Shown here: in pieces, positions 1-5,221 of the stretch
Numbering within the stretch: the first letter of the stretch is position 1
Layout: the number at the start of each line of letters is the position of its first letter
Source: Candidatus Hydrogenedentota bacterium
Lineage (GTDB): Bacteria; Hydrogenedentota; Hydrogenedentia; Hydrogenedentales; GCA-2746185
NCBI GenBank assembly: GCA_030123645.1
Contig: JASJYE010000203.1
Location: 1-5,221 of the forward strand
Direction: 5' to 3'
Length of the DNA: 5,221 nt
The notes under the pieces: model-generated
Database searches by the model: none
Told to the model about the DNA's origin: nothing
The model's input: only the letters and a program-made list of their open reading frames with translations
Program-made: the position numbers and the translations under genes

Positions 1-2
1 AG

Positions 3-83
3 ACGGAAGAGACGGAAGAGACGGAAGAGACGGAAGAGACGGAAGAGACGGAAGAAACGGAAGAAACGGAAGAAACGGAAGAC
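3..83 (+). repeat. 9-bp tandem repeat encoding Thr-Glu-Glu
   Basis: Nine adjacent 9-bp units are visible, and bases 1-2 look like the end of a further unit, so the array continues past the left edge. Units 1-5 (3-47) are ACGGAAGAG, units 6-8 (48-74) are ACGGAAGAA, and unit 9 (75-83) is ACGGAAGAC. The only differences are in the last base of each unit. The length is a multiple of three and the array lies in the scpB frame, so gain or loss of units would leave the gene in frame. The near-perfect identity suggests recent expansion by slippage (inference). Confidence 0.95.
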
Positions 84-629
84 CTCGAAGCCCTAAGTGC
101 GCTCTCTCGTGAAGAAACCAGCAACACGGTTTATGCCATGCTTTTCGCCAGCGACCGCCCGCTCAGCGCAACGCGGCTTGCCGAGGCGCTCGGCGACATC
201 GATCCGATGATAGTCGCCGATCTCCTCGAGGAGCTTCGGGAGAGGATCGCAGAAGAGAAATTGCCCTATACGCTTCGCGAAATCGCTGGGGGGTACCAGT
301 TCACGACAAATCCGGAATACGGGCCGTTCATACGGCGTCTGTTTCAGCTTAAACGAAAGAATAAACTGTCCAAGGTGGTGCTCGAGACCCTGGCCATCAT
401 CGCCTACCGGCAACCCGTCACGCGACCGGACGTCGAGTCCATCCGTGGGGTCAGCGTTTCGCACGCCTTCGGCCAGTTGCAGGACCGCCGCCTGATCAAG
501 GCGGTGGGCGTCGCACCGGTTCCAGGTCGTCCCAGGCTGTACCGCACAACCAACGAGTTCCTGCTCCATTTCGGCCTGAACAATCTGGACGAAATGCCGT
601 CTATCGAAGAGCTGCGCGAGATGGCGTGA
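3..629 (+). CDS. scpB: Segregation and condensation protein B (ScpB), 5' partial
   Basis: ScpB is the winged-helix (kleisin-associated, kite-type) subunit that binds ScpA in the SMC-ScpAB condensin, a cytoplasmic complex that compacts and segregates chromosomes. The frame is open from the left edge to the TGA at 627-629, giving 208 visible codons, and the true start lies outside the window. The first winged helix begins near MLFASDRPLS (codon 138-140). The ATG at 138 is an internal Met within the first helix, because family members normally have about 10-20 residues before this point. The family signature LSKVVLETLAIIAYRQPVTR is followed by an IRGVSVSHAFGQL helix, PGRPRLYRTT, and the C-terminal FLLHFGLNNLDEMPSIEEL. 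Before the core come at least nine Thr-Glu-Glu/Asp repeats and a linker (84-137) without clear domain character. An acidic repeat extension is unusual for ScpB. Identity of the core is near certain; the N-terminus is unresolved, and the repeats could be an extension or a linker from an upstream fused domain. Confidence 0.93.
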   Translation, partial: TEETEETEETEETEETEETEETEETEDLEALSALSREETSNTVYAMLFASDRPLSATRLAEALGDIDPMIVADLLEELRERIAEEKLPYTLREIAGGYQFTTNPEYGPFIRRLFQLKRKNKLSKVVLETLAIIAYRQPVTRPDVESIRGVSVSHAFGQLQDRRLIKAVGVAPVPGRPRLYRTTNEFLLHFGLNNLDEMPSIEELREMA

Positions 630-653
630 CCTCGCGGTATAAGGTCTTTTTTT
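628..653 (+). terminator. Weak intrinsic-terminator-like hairpin after scpB
   Basis: A 5-bp stem, GACCT (628-632) with AGGTC (642-646), encloses a 9-nt loop and is followed directly by seven T residues (647-653). The stem starts within the scpB stop codon. It is short and only moderately GC-rich, so termination would be partial at best. It may attenuate transcription from scpB into the pseudouridine synthase gene. Confidence 0.35.
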
Positions 654-664
654 GAATCAGAATC

Positions 665-685
665 CCGCTGTGAGAGCGGCGTTTT
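665..685 (+). terminator. Second short hairpin with T-run in the scpB-rluB gap
   Basis: CCGCT (665-669) pairs with AGCGG (675-679) around the 5-nt loop GTGAG, followed by CG and four T residues (682-685). It sits immediately before the ribosome-binding site of the next gene. It could be a weak terminator or a structure that affects translation initiation, and a chance 5-bp stem is also possible. Confidence 0.25.
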
Positions 686-689
686 GAGG
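685..689 (+). promoter_or_regulatory. Ribosome-binding site of the pseudouridine synthase gene
   Basis: TGAGG lies 6 nt before the ATG at 696. It decides that start over the in-frame TTG at 684, which has no comparable purine-rich motif ahead of it. Confidence 0.6.
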
Positions 690-695
690 TTGCTG

Positions 696-1418
696 ATGTC
701 TGTTAAATTACAAAAATTTCTCGCGTCCTGCAGCATCGCGTCGCGCCGAGAGTGCGAGCGGCTCATCGTCGAGGGCCGCGTCAGCGTCAACGGCGCCGTG
801 GCTACCCTCGGAGACCGTATTGAAGCCGACAACGACACCGTCACCCTCGACGGCAACGCGCTTAGCCGCGATCGCCACGTCTATGTGGTGCTGAATAAAC
901 CTAAGGGCGTCATCACAAGCGTGAAGGACACGCACGATCGCGAGACCGTTCTCGACCTCATTACGGGCGTAGACGCCCGCATCTTTCCGATCGGACGCCT
1001 GGACATGGACGTGACGGGGACCCTGTTACTCACCAACGACGGCGAACTTACGCACCAGCTCTCGCATCCGAGCTTTGAAATCGACAAAGTCTATATGGCT
1101 TGGGTATCAGGTCATGTAAGGGCCGCATCCCTCCAGCAGCTTCAAGAGGGTGTGCTGCTGGAAGACGGGATGACGGCCCCGGCGAGAGCGAAGATCGTAA
1201 AGCGGGGGCAAAACTCGACACTGATACGGCTGACCATCCATGAAGGACGCAAACGCCTGGTCAAGCGAATGTGCGCCGCAGTCAAACATCGCGTGTACGA
1301 CCTCAGACGCATTCGAATAGGCACGATTCAATCGGACGACTTGATGCCCGGGGAATGGCGTCACCTAAGCAACGAAGAGGTCGAAAGCTTAAAGCGCCTC
1401 GCCAATCCCCCAAGCTAA
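696..1418 (+). CDS. rluB: RsuA/RluB-family rRNA pseudouridine synthase
   Basis: This cytoplasmic enzyme of the RsuA/RluB/RluE/RluF family isomerises a specific uridine to pseudouridine in ribosomal RNA. The exact target cannot be read from sequence; RluB (23S rRNA) is the likeliest from its scpB neighbourhood. The protein is 240 aa, typical for the family. Residues 4-52 form the S4 RNA-binding domain (KLQKFLASCSIASRRECERL). The catalytic domain follows, with YVVLNKPKGVITS (63-75), the active-site loop GRLD with catalytic Asp103, LLLTNDGEL (110-118), a K-x-Y motif (131-133), and PGEWRHLSNEEV near the end. I chose the ATG at 696 because TGAGG (685-689) precedes it by 6 nt and the S4 domain starts at once; an in-frame TTG at 684 would add MRLL. 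An oddity is that the usual EGRxRQVxRM motif reads EGRKRLVKRM, with Leu188 replacing Gln. The gene lies 66 nt after scpB, probably in the same transcription unit, and converges with gspB. Confidence 0.9.
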   Translation: MSVKLQKFLASCSIASRRECERLIVEGRVSVNGAVATLGDRIEADNDTVTLDGNALSRDRHVYVVLNKPKGVITSVKDTHDRETVLDLITGVDARIFPIGRLDMDVTGTLLLTNDGELTHQLSHPSFEIDKVYMAWVSGHVRAASLQQLQEGVLLEDGMTAPARAKIVKRGQNSTLIRLTIHEGRKRLVKRMCAAVKHRVYDLRRIRIGTIQSDDLMPGEWRHLSNEEVESLKRLANPPS

Positions 1419-1432
1419 GAATCCCGCGAGAT

Positions 1433-1444
1433 CGCCTCGAGGCG
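1433..1444. other. Perfect 12-bp palindrome between convergent genes
   Basis: CGCCTCGAGGCG lies in the 34-bp gap between the convergent stop codons of the pseudouridine synthase gene and gspB. Its right half can also pair with GCGCCTCG (1394-1401) inside the end of the pseudouridine synthase gene: CGAGGCGC at 1438-1445 is an exact 8-bp complement. No T-run follows on either strand, so it is not a classical intrinsic terminator. It may still be a shared 3'-end structure for both transcripts, or chance in GC-rich DNA. Confidence 0.4.
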
Positions 1445-1452
1445 CGCCCCGC

Positions 1453-2466
1453 TCAAAAATTGATGTAGTACCGTTGGCCCGAGCTCCGCACAATCACCGC
1501 GATTCCGTCCAACTCCACCCCTAAAAGCTGCAGCTCCGTACCGGGAATGTTCTGCCCCTCGTAAACCTTAATGCGGTTAATAAAGGTAAAGCCGTAGGGG
1601 TTGGTGTCACTCGCGGGCTTGAGCATGTTTATCATGAGCGGCTCATCGGCATAACGCAATTGCCCGGTTTTAGTAAGAATCGGCAACTCCTTGAACGATA
1701 GTGCCGGAGACTCAGGGCCGGCTCGCCCTACAACGGTCTCACGCTCGATTGTGCTGCGTATTTCCGGAATAGACGGCCGCGGCACTGGTGTCCGGTCTTG
1801 CCGCGCCACAATGCCTGGCCTCCGAACAGCGCCCGGTGCCGTTGCCACATCTCTTATGGGCGTCGTGACTTCCGCTTCGGCCATGTGTGTCACTTCCGGC
1901 GATATCCGCTGGGGCGGCGGCGAAGTCGTCTCTGGTGCGGGGGCCGGCTTAGGGGCCTCCGTGCTCGCAGTTAGCGCCGCAGCCGCATTCGGCTGGTTTT
2001 CGGGAACCTCCAATGCGGAGGGCTCTGGCGCCTCAGTCTTGGCCACGACGACAGAGGAAAGCGCTTTTTCAGGAGGTGGTTCTTGCGATGGGGAGGTCAT
2101 GGTCCCGGTGTCATCTACGACCCGGCCCCCGTGGGGGGGCACGGTCGTGCCCGGAGGCGCGTCACGCGCAGCTACGGCCGTGCCCTGCACCGCAGCATCG
2201 GCCACTGTCGCAGCGTCCGATTCCGACGAGCGAACGATCAGTAGCGCCGCCGCGACGGAGAACGATACGAGAACAAGGACGCAAGCCAGACCGCCAAGAA
2301 TCAACGTTAGTGGCGAGAAGCGGATGGTAATGCGGTCTCGAAGTACGCTGGGTCCGATGAGCTCCTGAGCAGGGGATACAGGAGCGACACCCACGCCTTC
2401 CGAGGAGCGTTGGGCATGGGCCCTGTCCTGCTCGAGCTTGTTGAGCGCATCCAAAATCGAACTCAT
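1453..2466 (-). CDS. gspB: GspB/ExeB-like type II secretion assembly protein
   Basis: GspB partners the ATPase GspA in the inner membrane. In Aeromonas the ExeAB complex is needed for the secretin to assemble and localise in the outer membrane. The protein is 337 aa. A short cytoplasmic N-terminus opens with MSSILDALNKLEQDR, typical of the family. One transmembrane helix lies at about 51-78 (LTLILGGLACVLVLVSFSVA region), then a Pro/Ala/Thr/Glu-rich periplasmic linker (about 80-255) presumably spans towards the peptidoglycan. The conserved C-terminal GspB domain (about 259-337) contains LPILTKTGQLRYADEPLMIN, an insertion-like NPYGFTFIN stretch, VYEGQNIPGTELQLLGVELD, and the terminal RYYINF. 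The ATG at 2464-2466 follows the gspA stop after 5 nt, and GGGAGA at 2479-2484 lies 12 nt upstream inside gspA, so translation is probably coupled. The linker is poorly conserved, and annotation rests on the two ends plus the partner gene. Other T2SS genes must lie elsewhere. Confidence 0.85.
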   Translation of the reverse strand: MSSILDALNKLEQDRAHAQRSSEGVGVAPVSPAQELIGPSVLRDRITIRFSPLTLILGGLACVLVLVSFSVAAALLIVRSSESDAATVADAAVQGTAVAARDAPPGTTVPPHGGRVVDDTGTMTSPSQEPPPEKALSSVVVAKTEAPEPSALEVPENQPNAAAALTASTEAPKPAPAPETTSPPPQRISPEVTHMAEAEVTTPIRDVATAPGAVRRPGIVARQDRTPVPRPSIPEIRSTIERETVVGRAGPESPALSFKELPILTKTGQLRYADEPLMINMLKPASDTNPYGFTFINRIKVYEGQNIPGTELQLLGVELDGIAVIVRSSGQRYYINF

Positions 2467-2471
2467 GGCGG

Positions 2472-4844
2472 CTAGCGTTCTCCCTGTAGAAGATCGCTTG
2501 GAACAATCGGGACGTTCGGCCCAGCGGACGGCGTAATGCTATCTTCCAAAAACGCCGAGTCGAAGTCGAGCTGAGGGCGATAGCCGGGCTGGTCAAGCTC
2601 TTCTATCGAGACGATAGTGCCTTCGTTGCGCTGTCGCTGCCCCGGAGCCGTTTCAAACCCCGTTGTTTCGCCGTCGTCCCGCGCATCAGAGGCCTCTTCC
2701 TCCGGCCATGATGGTTCTGCCGGTTGCGAAGAGACGCCGCCCGTGGCGGGCCCCAATCCCTGTAGGCTATTGGCACCCTTAGAAGGGGCGGGACCGCCTT
2801 TCGAGGCCGCCGGACCTTCGGGCACGGGTAGCAAACCCACGACTTCTCGAGTTGCAAGCACCATACCGTTGCTTGACAGGACCCGTGCGCGAGCCGTATC
2901 GGAGAATGCCGGTTTCGCCAGCACACGAACCGGGTATTCCTGGAGCCAATTCCCGAGTACCATCCGAGTCTGCGGGCCGACAATTCCATCGACCAGCAAC
3001 CCGGTGGCACGTTGAATCTTCGATACTACTTCGATCGTAGTAGCGTCGTAGACGCCAGTCGGTTCACGGTCTAAGAGACCCAAAGTTTGCAGGCCGTTCT
3101 GCAATTCCCACACGGCCGCCCCTCCAGATCGCGCCCTAAGAGGCGTGGCCCCCGGCTGGTAGTCGAGCCAGACGTAGGCCACTTCACGTGAGAAGATGGT
3201 CTTGAATTCCTCAATCGCCAAATTCTCCGGTGCATCAGTGCCGGAGGAAACACGGACATCACCGTTTTCGATCGCAAGTACAGCCATCCAATTCTCTTCA
3301 AGCCCCCTGCGCACGAGCGCTAGGAATGGAAGGTTTATGGCAACAGCTTGGTTTAGTGAGAGCGAGCGTCCGGCAAAGGAGAGGTTATTGGACAACGCAT
3401 AACCGCGGACATCCTCAATAGATCGCAGCGGCGAATTGCTCGGGGCGGCAAGACCCCACGCCTTCAATATCGATGAGAGCGGGCCCCTCATCGCATCTCG
3501 TACGCTGCGAGGAGCTTTAGTAAACTCCTGAAGGGCCTCCCGCGACGAGCTTGCCGCGTCAGGCGCGGATTCCGATACCAAGCCGGTGGTTCCGGTGCCT
3601 TGGCTTGGCGCAGGGGAGGCTTCGTGTCCTGGCTTGGGCTTTCCGCGGGCGGCTGTGCGTGTCGCGGCCTCAGCAACCTTCGAAGAGGATGGTTTCGATT
3701 GTTGAAGCGTCGCCGCGACTACTCCTGAGGCGCCAACCGCATGCCCTTGCGATATTTGCTTGGGATCGGCCGCGCTGGGAGAGCTTACTCCACCCTCGAG
3801 GCCGCCTGGCCCTCCGCCATCCGTGTCTGCCTGAGAAGTATTTGCCAGCGAGATTGTGTCGTTCATCGTAGCCACAACTCGCTTCCATTGAGACTGCGCA
3901 AAGCCGCCTGCATCGCTTATGCTCGGTAGAGGTCCAGAGGTCAGAAGAAGTACCACGGCCAAGAGAACCCCGCCGACCGCAACAACGACGGAGGCCGGCG
4001 CCAGACGTTTGAGCCTAAATCGTAGGTCCCGGTTCCGGGTGTCTCCTCGGACCTCCCGTGCGGCCTGCCTAATGATAGGCGGCGTAATTTCCCGGGTTTC
4101 CTTCGTGTAGCCAATGAGGAGGGCGCGGTCGCAAATCGCGTTGATAATTCTAGGTGTGCCCCGCGAGATCTTGTAGATCCTTCTCACAGCACCACGGGTG
4201 AAGCGCACGCGTTTACGGCCCCCGGCCACCTGAAGGCGAAAGGCGATGTAATGCAGGGTTTCCGATTTGTTCAGCGTGCTTAAGTGGTACCGCGCAGTGA
4301 TCCGCTGGTTCAACTGCCGCAGCTCGGGGAGTTCGAGCTTCTCCGGCAGCTCGGGCTGCCCTATGAGAACGATCTGCAGGAGCTTCTCGGTATCCGTCTC
4401 AAGATTGGAGAGCAGCCGCACCTGTTCGAGCGTCTCTGTCCCGAGATTTTGGGCCTCATCGATAATAATTACGCAGTTCTTGCCGTCCGCAGTCTGTTTC
4501 AAGAGATACGTATTGAGCTCGTCGATCAGCCCGCGCACAGTAGTGGCCTCGGTCGCAATCCCGAAGTCCTCATTGATGGTGCGCAACAACTCCTCTGGAG
4601 AGAGCTTCGGATTGAAGATGTAGGCGACTTCCGTATCGGAGTCGAGCTTCTTGAGCAGGCTGCGGCAAATCGTCGTCTTGCCCGTCCCGATTTCCCCGGA
4701 CACCATGACAAACCCGCTACGGTTTTGAATGCCATAGAGGAGATGCGCGAGAGCCTCCTCATGCTTGGCGCTGAGGTAGAGAAACCGGGGGTCCGGAGTA
4801 AGATTAAAGGGTTTTTCGTTGAATCCGTAGAACGCTTCGTACAT
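2472..4844 (-). CDS. gspA: GspA/ExeA-like AAA+ ATPase with peptidoglycan-binding domain
   Basis: ExeA-type inner-membrane ATPases bind peptidoglycan and, with GspB, help the type II secretin cross the cell wall. The 790-aa protein opens with the family N-terminus MYEAFYGFNEKPFNLTPDPR. The cytoplasmic AAA+ domain covers about 1-265: Walker A GEIGTGKT (50-57), Walker B VIIIDEAQN (125-133), a sensor-1-like LLSNLET (144-150), GQPEL (162-166), LNQRITARY (178-186) and sensor-2-like GTPRIINAICDRAL (229-242). A transmembrane helix lies at about 282-303. Then come a low-complexity Ser/Gly/Ala linker (about 305-445), a probable C39-peptidase-like non-catalytic domain (about 455-565) and a PG_binding_1 domain (about 576-634, with DGIVGPQTRMVLGNWL). 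Aeromonas ExeA is about 550 aa and ends near this domain; here some 155 residues follow. An in-frame TAA at 4863-4865 makes the ATG at 4842-4844 the furthest possible upstream start, although no Shine-Dalgarno is evident. PEP-CTERM-locus ATPases share the AAA+ part but normally lack the PG-binding part. Confidence 0.9.
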   Translation of the reverse strand: MYEAFYGFNEKPFNLTPDPRFLYLSAKHEEALAHLLYGIQNRSGFVMVSGEIGTGKTTICRSLLKKLDSDTEVAYIFNPKLSPEELLRTINEDFGIATEATTVRGLIDELNTYLLKQTADGKNCVIIIDEAQNLGTETLEQVRLLSNLETDTEKLLQIVLIGQPELPEKLELPELRQLNQRITARYHLSTLNKSETLHYIAFRLQVAGGRKRVRFTRGAVRRIYKISRGTPRIINAICDRALLIGYTKETREITPPIIRQAAREVRGDTRNRDLRFRLKRLAPASVVVAVGGVLLAVVLLLTSGPLPSISDAGGFAQSQWKRVVATMNDTISLANTSQADTDGGGPGGLEGGVSSPSAADPKQISQGHAVGASGVVAATLQQSKPSSSKVAEAATRTAARGKPKPGHEASPAPSQGTGTTGLVSESAPDAASSSREALQEFTKAPRSVRDAMRGPLSSILKAWGLAAPSNSPLRSIEDVRGYALSNNLSFAGRSLSLNQAVAINLPFLALVRRGLEENWMAVLAIENGDVRVSSGTDAPENLAIEEFKTIFSREVAYVWLDYQPGATPLRARSGGAAVWELQNGLQTLGLLDREPTGVYDATTIEVVSKIQRATGLLVDGIVGPQTRMVLGNWLQEYPVRVLAKPAFSDTARARVLSSNGMVLATREVVGLLPVPEGPAASKGGPAPSKGANSLQGLGPATGGVSSQPAEPSWPEEEASDARDDGETTGFETAPGQRQRNEGTIVSIEELDQPGYRPQLDFDSAFLEDSITPSAGPNVPIVPSDLLQGER

Positions 4845-4909
4845 GCCGGCCGGAGATGGTGGTTAGCGCAATGAGGGGAAAGTTGACCGCGCCCAAGATC
4901 CCGTTAATT

Positions 4910-4950
4910 GTTGACATGACACGATAGCACTACACCCGATCATTGTCAAC
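4910..4950. repeat. Inverted repeat GTTGACA/TGTCAAC overlapping the gspA promoter
   Basis: GTTGACA (4910-4916) and TGTCAAC (4944-4950) are perfect 7-bp inverted arms separated by 27 bp. One arm contains the -35 box and the other lies at the predicted transcription start. A third GTTGAC copy on the + strand is at 4882-4887, within the leader, 28 bp from the second. The placement would suit a repressor operator, or an RNA structure involving the leader copies, but one arm is simply the -35 consensus, so a coincidence cannot be excluded. Confidence 0.4.
4921..4949 (-). promoter_or_regulatory. Sigma70-type promoter for gspAB
   Basis: Read on the - strand, a perfect -35 hexamer TTGACA (4949-4944) is followed by a 17-nt spacer and TATCGT (4926-4921), which matches the TATAAT consensus at four of six positions. 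Transcription would start near 4914, giving a leader of about 70 nt before the gspA ATG. Position, orientation and spacing all fit the only gene pair downstream. Confidence 0.65.
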
Positions 4951-4991
4951 CGGAATCAGCCCTAAAAATCACACTTTTGCCCAGTTTTGCA

Positions 4992-5024
4992 GGCCCTTCT
5001 TCATTCTCGAACATGAACCGGGCC
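4992..5024 (-). terminator. Two-part stem-loop downstream of flgK
   Basis: GGCCC (4992-4996) pairs with GGGCC (5020-5024). Nested inside, TTCAT (5000-5004) pairs with ATGAA (5013-5017) around an 8-nt loop, with a small 3/2-nt internal bulge between the stems. It starts 13 nt after the flgK stop in the direction of flgK transcription. No T-run follows directly (TGCAAAACTGGGC comes first), so it would be a 3'-end stabilising or weak termination structure rather than a clear intrinsic terminator. Confidence 0.35.
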
Positions 5025-5037
5025 GATGCGGCGCCGC

Positions 5038-5221
5038 CTAGAGTGCCATCGCGAAGAGTGCGTCCAGCATTCGATCGGTGACAGTGACGACTCGGGCCGA
5101 GGCTTCAAACGCCCGCTGGAACTGGAGAAGAAAGGTAACTTCCTCGTCGAGCGACACACCCGAGACCTCCTGGCGCCGCCGTTCGAAGCCATCTACGAAA
5201 GTGAGTTCCACCTCGAAAGTC
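5038..5221 (-). CDS. flgK: Flagellar hook-associated protein 1 (FlgK), C-terminal fragment
   Basis: FlgK forms the first hook-filament junction ring outside the cell and is exported by the flagellar type III apparatus. Only the last 60 codons are visible: the frame enters from the right edge at 5220 and ends with TAG at 5038-5040. The diagnostic stretch is ERRRQEVSGVSLDEEV followed by LLQFQRAFEASARVVTVTDR and MLDALFAMAL. This matches the FlgK C-terminal pattern (rrqsVSGVsLDEEmtnLiryQrAyeAaARvitvvDeMLDtLi), which forms the coiled D0 helix. Hook and rod proteins FlgE/F/G have a related C-terminus but lack the VSGVSLDEE wording, and FlgL ends quite differently. Its start is outside the window. 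A hairpin follows the stop, and no flgL follows, although flgL is the usual next gene; here the next gene on this strand is gspA, 193 bp on with its own promoter. Confidence 0.85.
   Translation of the reverse strand, partial: TFEVELTFVDGFERRRQEVSGVSLDEEVTFLLQFQRAFEASARVVTVTDRMLDALFAMAL

Noticed and set aside
1..83. The left-edge repeat as a CRISPR array or intergenic satellite
   Set aside because: Units are 9 bp with no spacers and lie in frame with scpB, so this is a coding microsatellite-like array.
93..569. - strand open frame opposite scpB
   Set aside because: The ScpB core on the + strand is unmistakable, and the antisense product has no recognisable features.
684..695. TTG start for the pseudouridine synthase at 684
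   Set aside because: The ATG at 696 has a well-spaced TGAGG and fits the usual family N-terminus; the TTG start would overlap that ribosome-binding site.
1691..2368. Long + strand open frame opposite gspB
   Set aside because: It is antisense to the GspB linker. Its product is a Ser/Ala/Gly/Thr-rich string with no family resemblance, as expected from the complementary phase of a GC-rich Pro/Ala-coding gene.
4284..4874. 196-codon + strand open frame opposite the gspA ATPase domain
   Set aside because: The opposite strand encodes a clear AAA+ domain with Walker motifs. The + strand product mirrors the reverse-complement codons and shows no domain.
4911..4939. A + strand promoter starting from TTGACA at 4911-4916
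   Set aside because: At 16-18 nt spacing there is no -10-like hexamer (the sequence around 4934 is ACCCGA), and no + strand gene follows. The - strand reading is much better.
5031..5037. GC-rich palindrome GCGGCGCCGC next to the flgK stop as a terminator
   Set aside because: It has no loop when folded on itself and no T-run follows. The two-part stem at 4992-5024 is the better 3'-end candidate.
5001..5192. - strand Arg/Ser-rich 63-codon open frame at the right edge
   Set aside because: It is out of frame with the flgK C-terminus on the same strand, which accounts for this DNA; its composition is typical of a shifted frame.

Overview
The window holds parts of three unrelated housekeeping or envelope loci from a Gram-negative, flagellated bacterium of moderately high G+C (high fifties by eye). 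The evidence is a GspA/GspB (ExeA/ExeB) pair with peptidoglycan-binding and inner-membrane segments, which implies an outer membrane and a secretin, plus the tail of a flagellar hook-associated protein. The overall flavour resembles deltaproteobacterial lineages (Desulfobacterota and relatives such as Binatota), but this is an impression, not a placement.

Left part, + strand: the 3' part of scpB, encoding a subunit of the SMC condensin complex. Its frame runs off the left edge through a striking 9-bp tandem array encoding Thr-Glu-Glu repeats. A short gap with weak terminator-like hairpins follows, then an RsuA/RluB-type pseudouridine synthase gene. scpA is expected further left, since scpA-scpB-rluB is a common arrangement.

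Middle and right, - strand: a two-gene unit, gspA then gspB, separated by 5 nt and converging on the pseudouridine synthase gene. GspA is an inner-membrane AAA+ ATPase with a periplasmic peptidoglycan-binding domain and an unusually long C-terminal tail. GspB is its single-pass partner. In type II secretion this pair helps the secretin assemble through the peptidoglycan layer. No other secretion gene is visible. A good sigma70-like promoter (TTGACA, 17-nt spacer, TATCGT) lies about 70 bp upstream of gspA, among repeated GTTGAC/GTCAAC half-sites.

Right edge, - strand: the last 60 codons of flgK, encoding hook-associated protein 1, which an ATG-dependent gene search would miss because its start is outside the window.

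No mobile element, CRISPR array, RNA gene or defence system is visible, and I do not see a novel multi-gene system. The points most worth a second look are the ScpB repeat array, the Gln-to-Leu change in a conserved motif of the pseudouridine synthase, the GspA C-terminal extension, and the gspA promoter/operator region.
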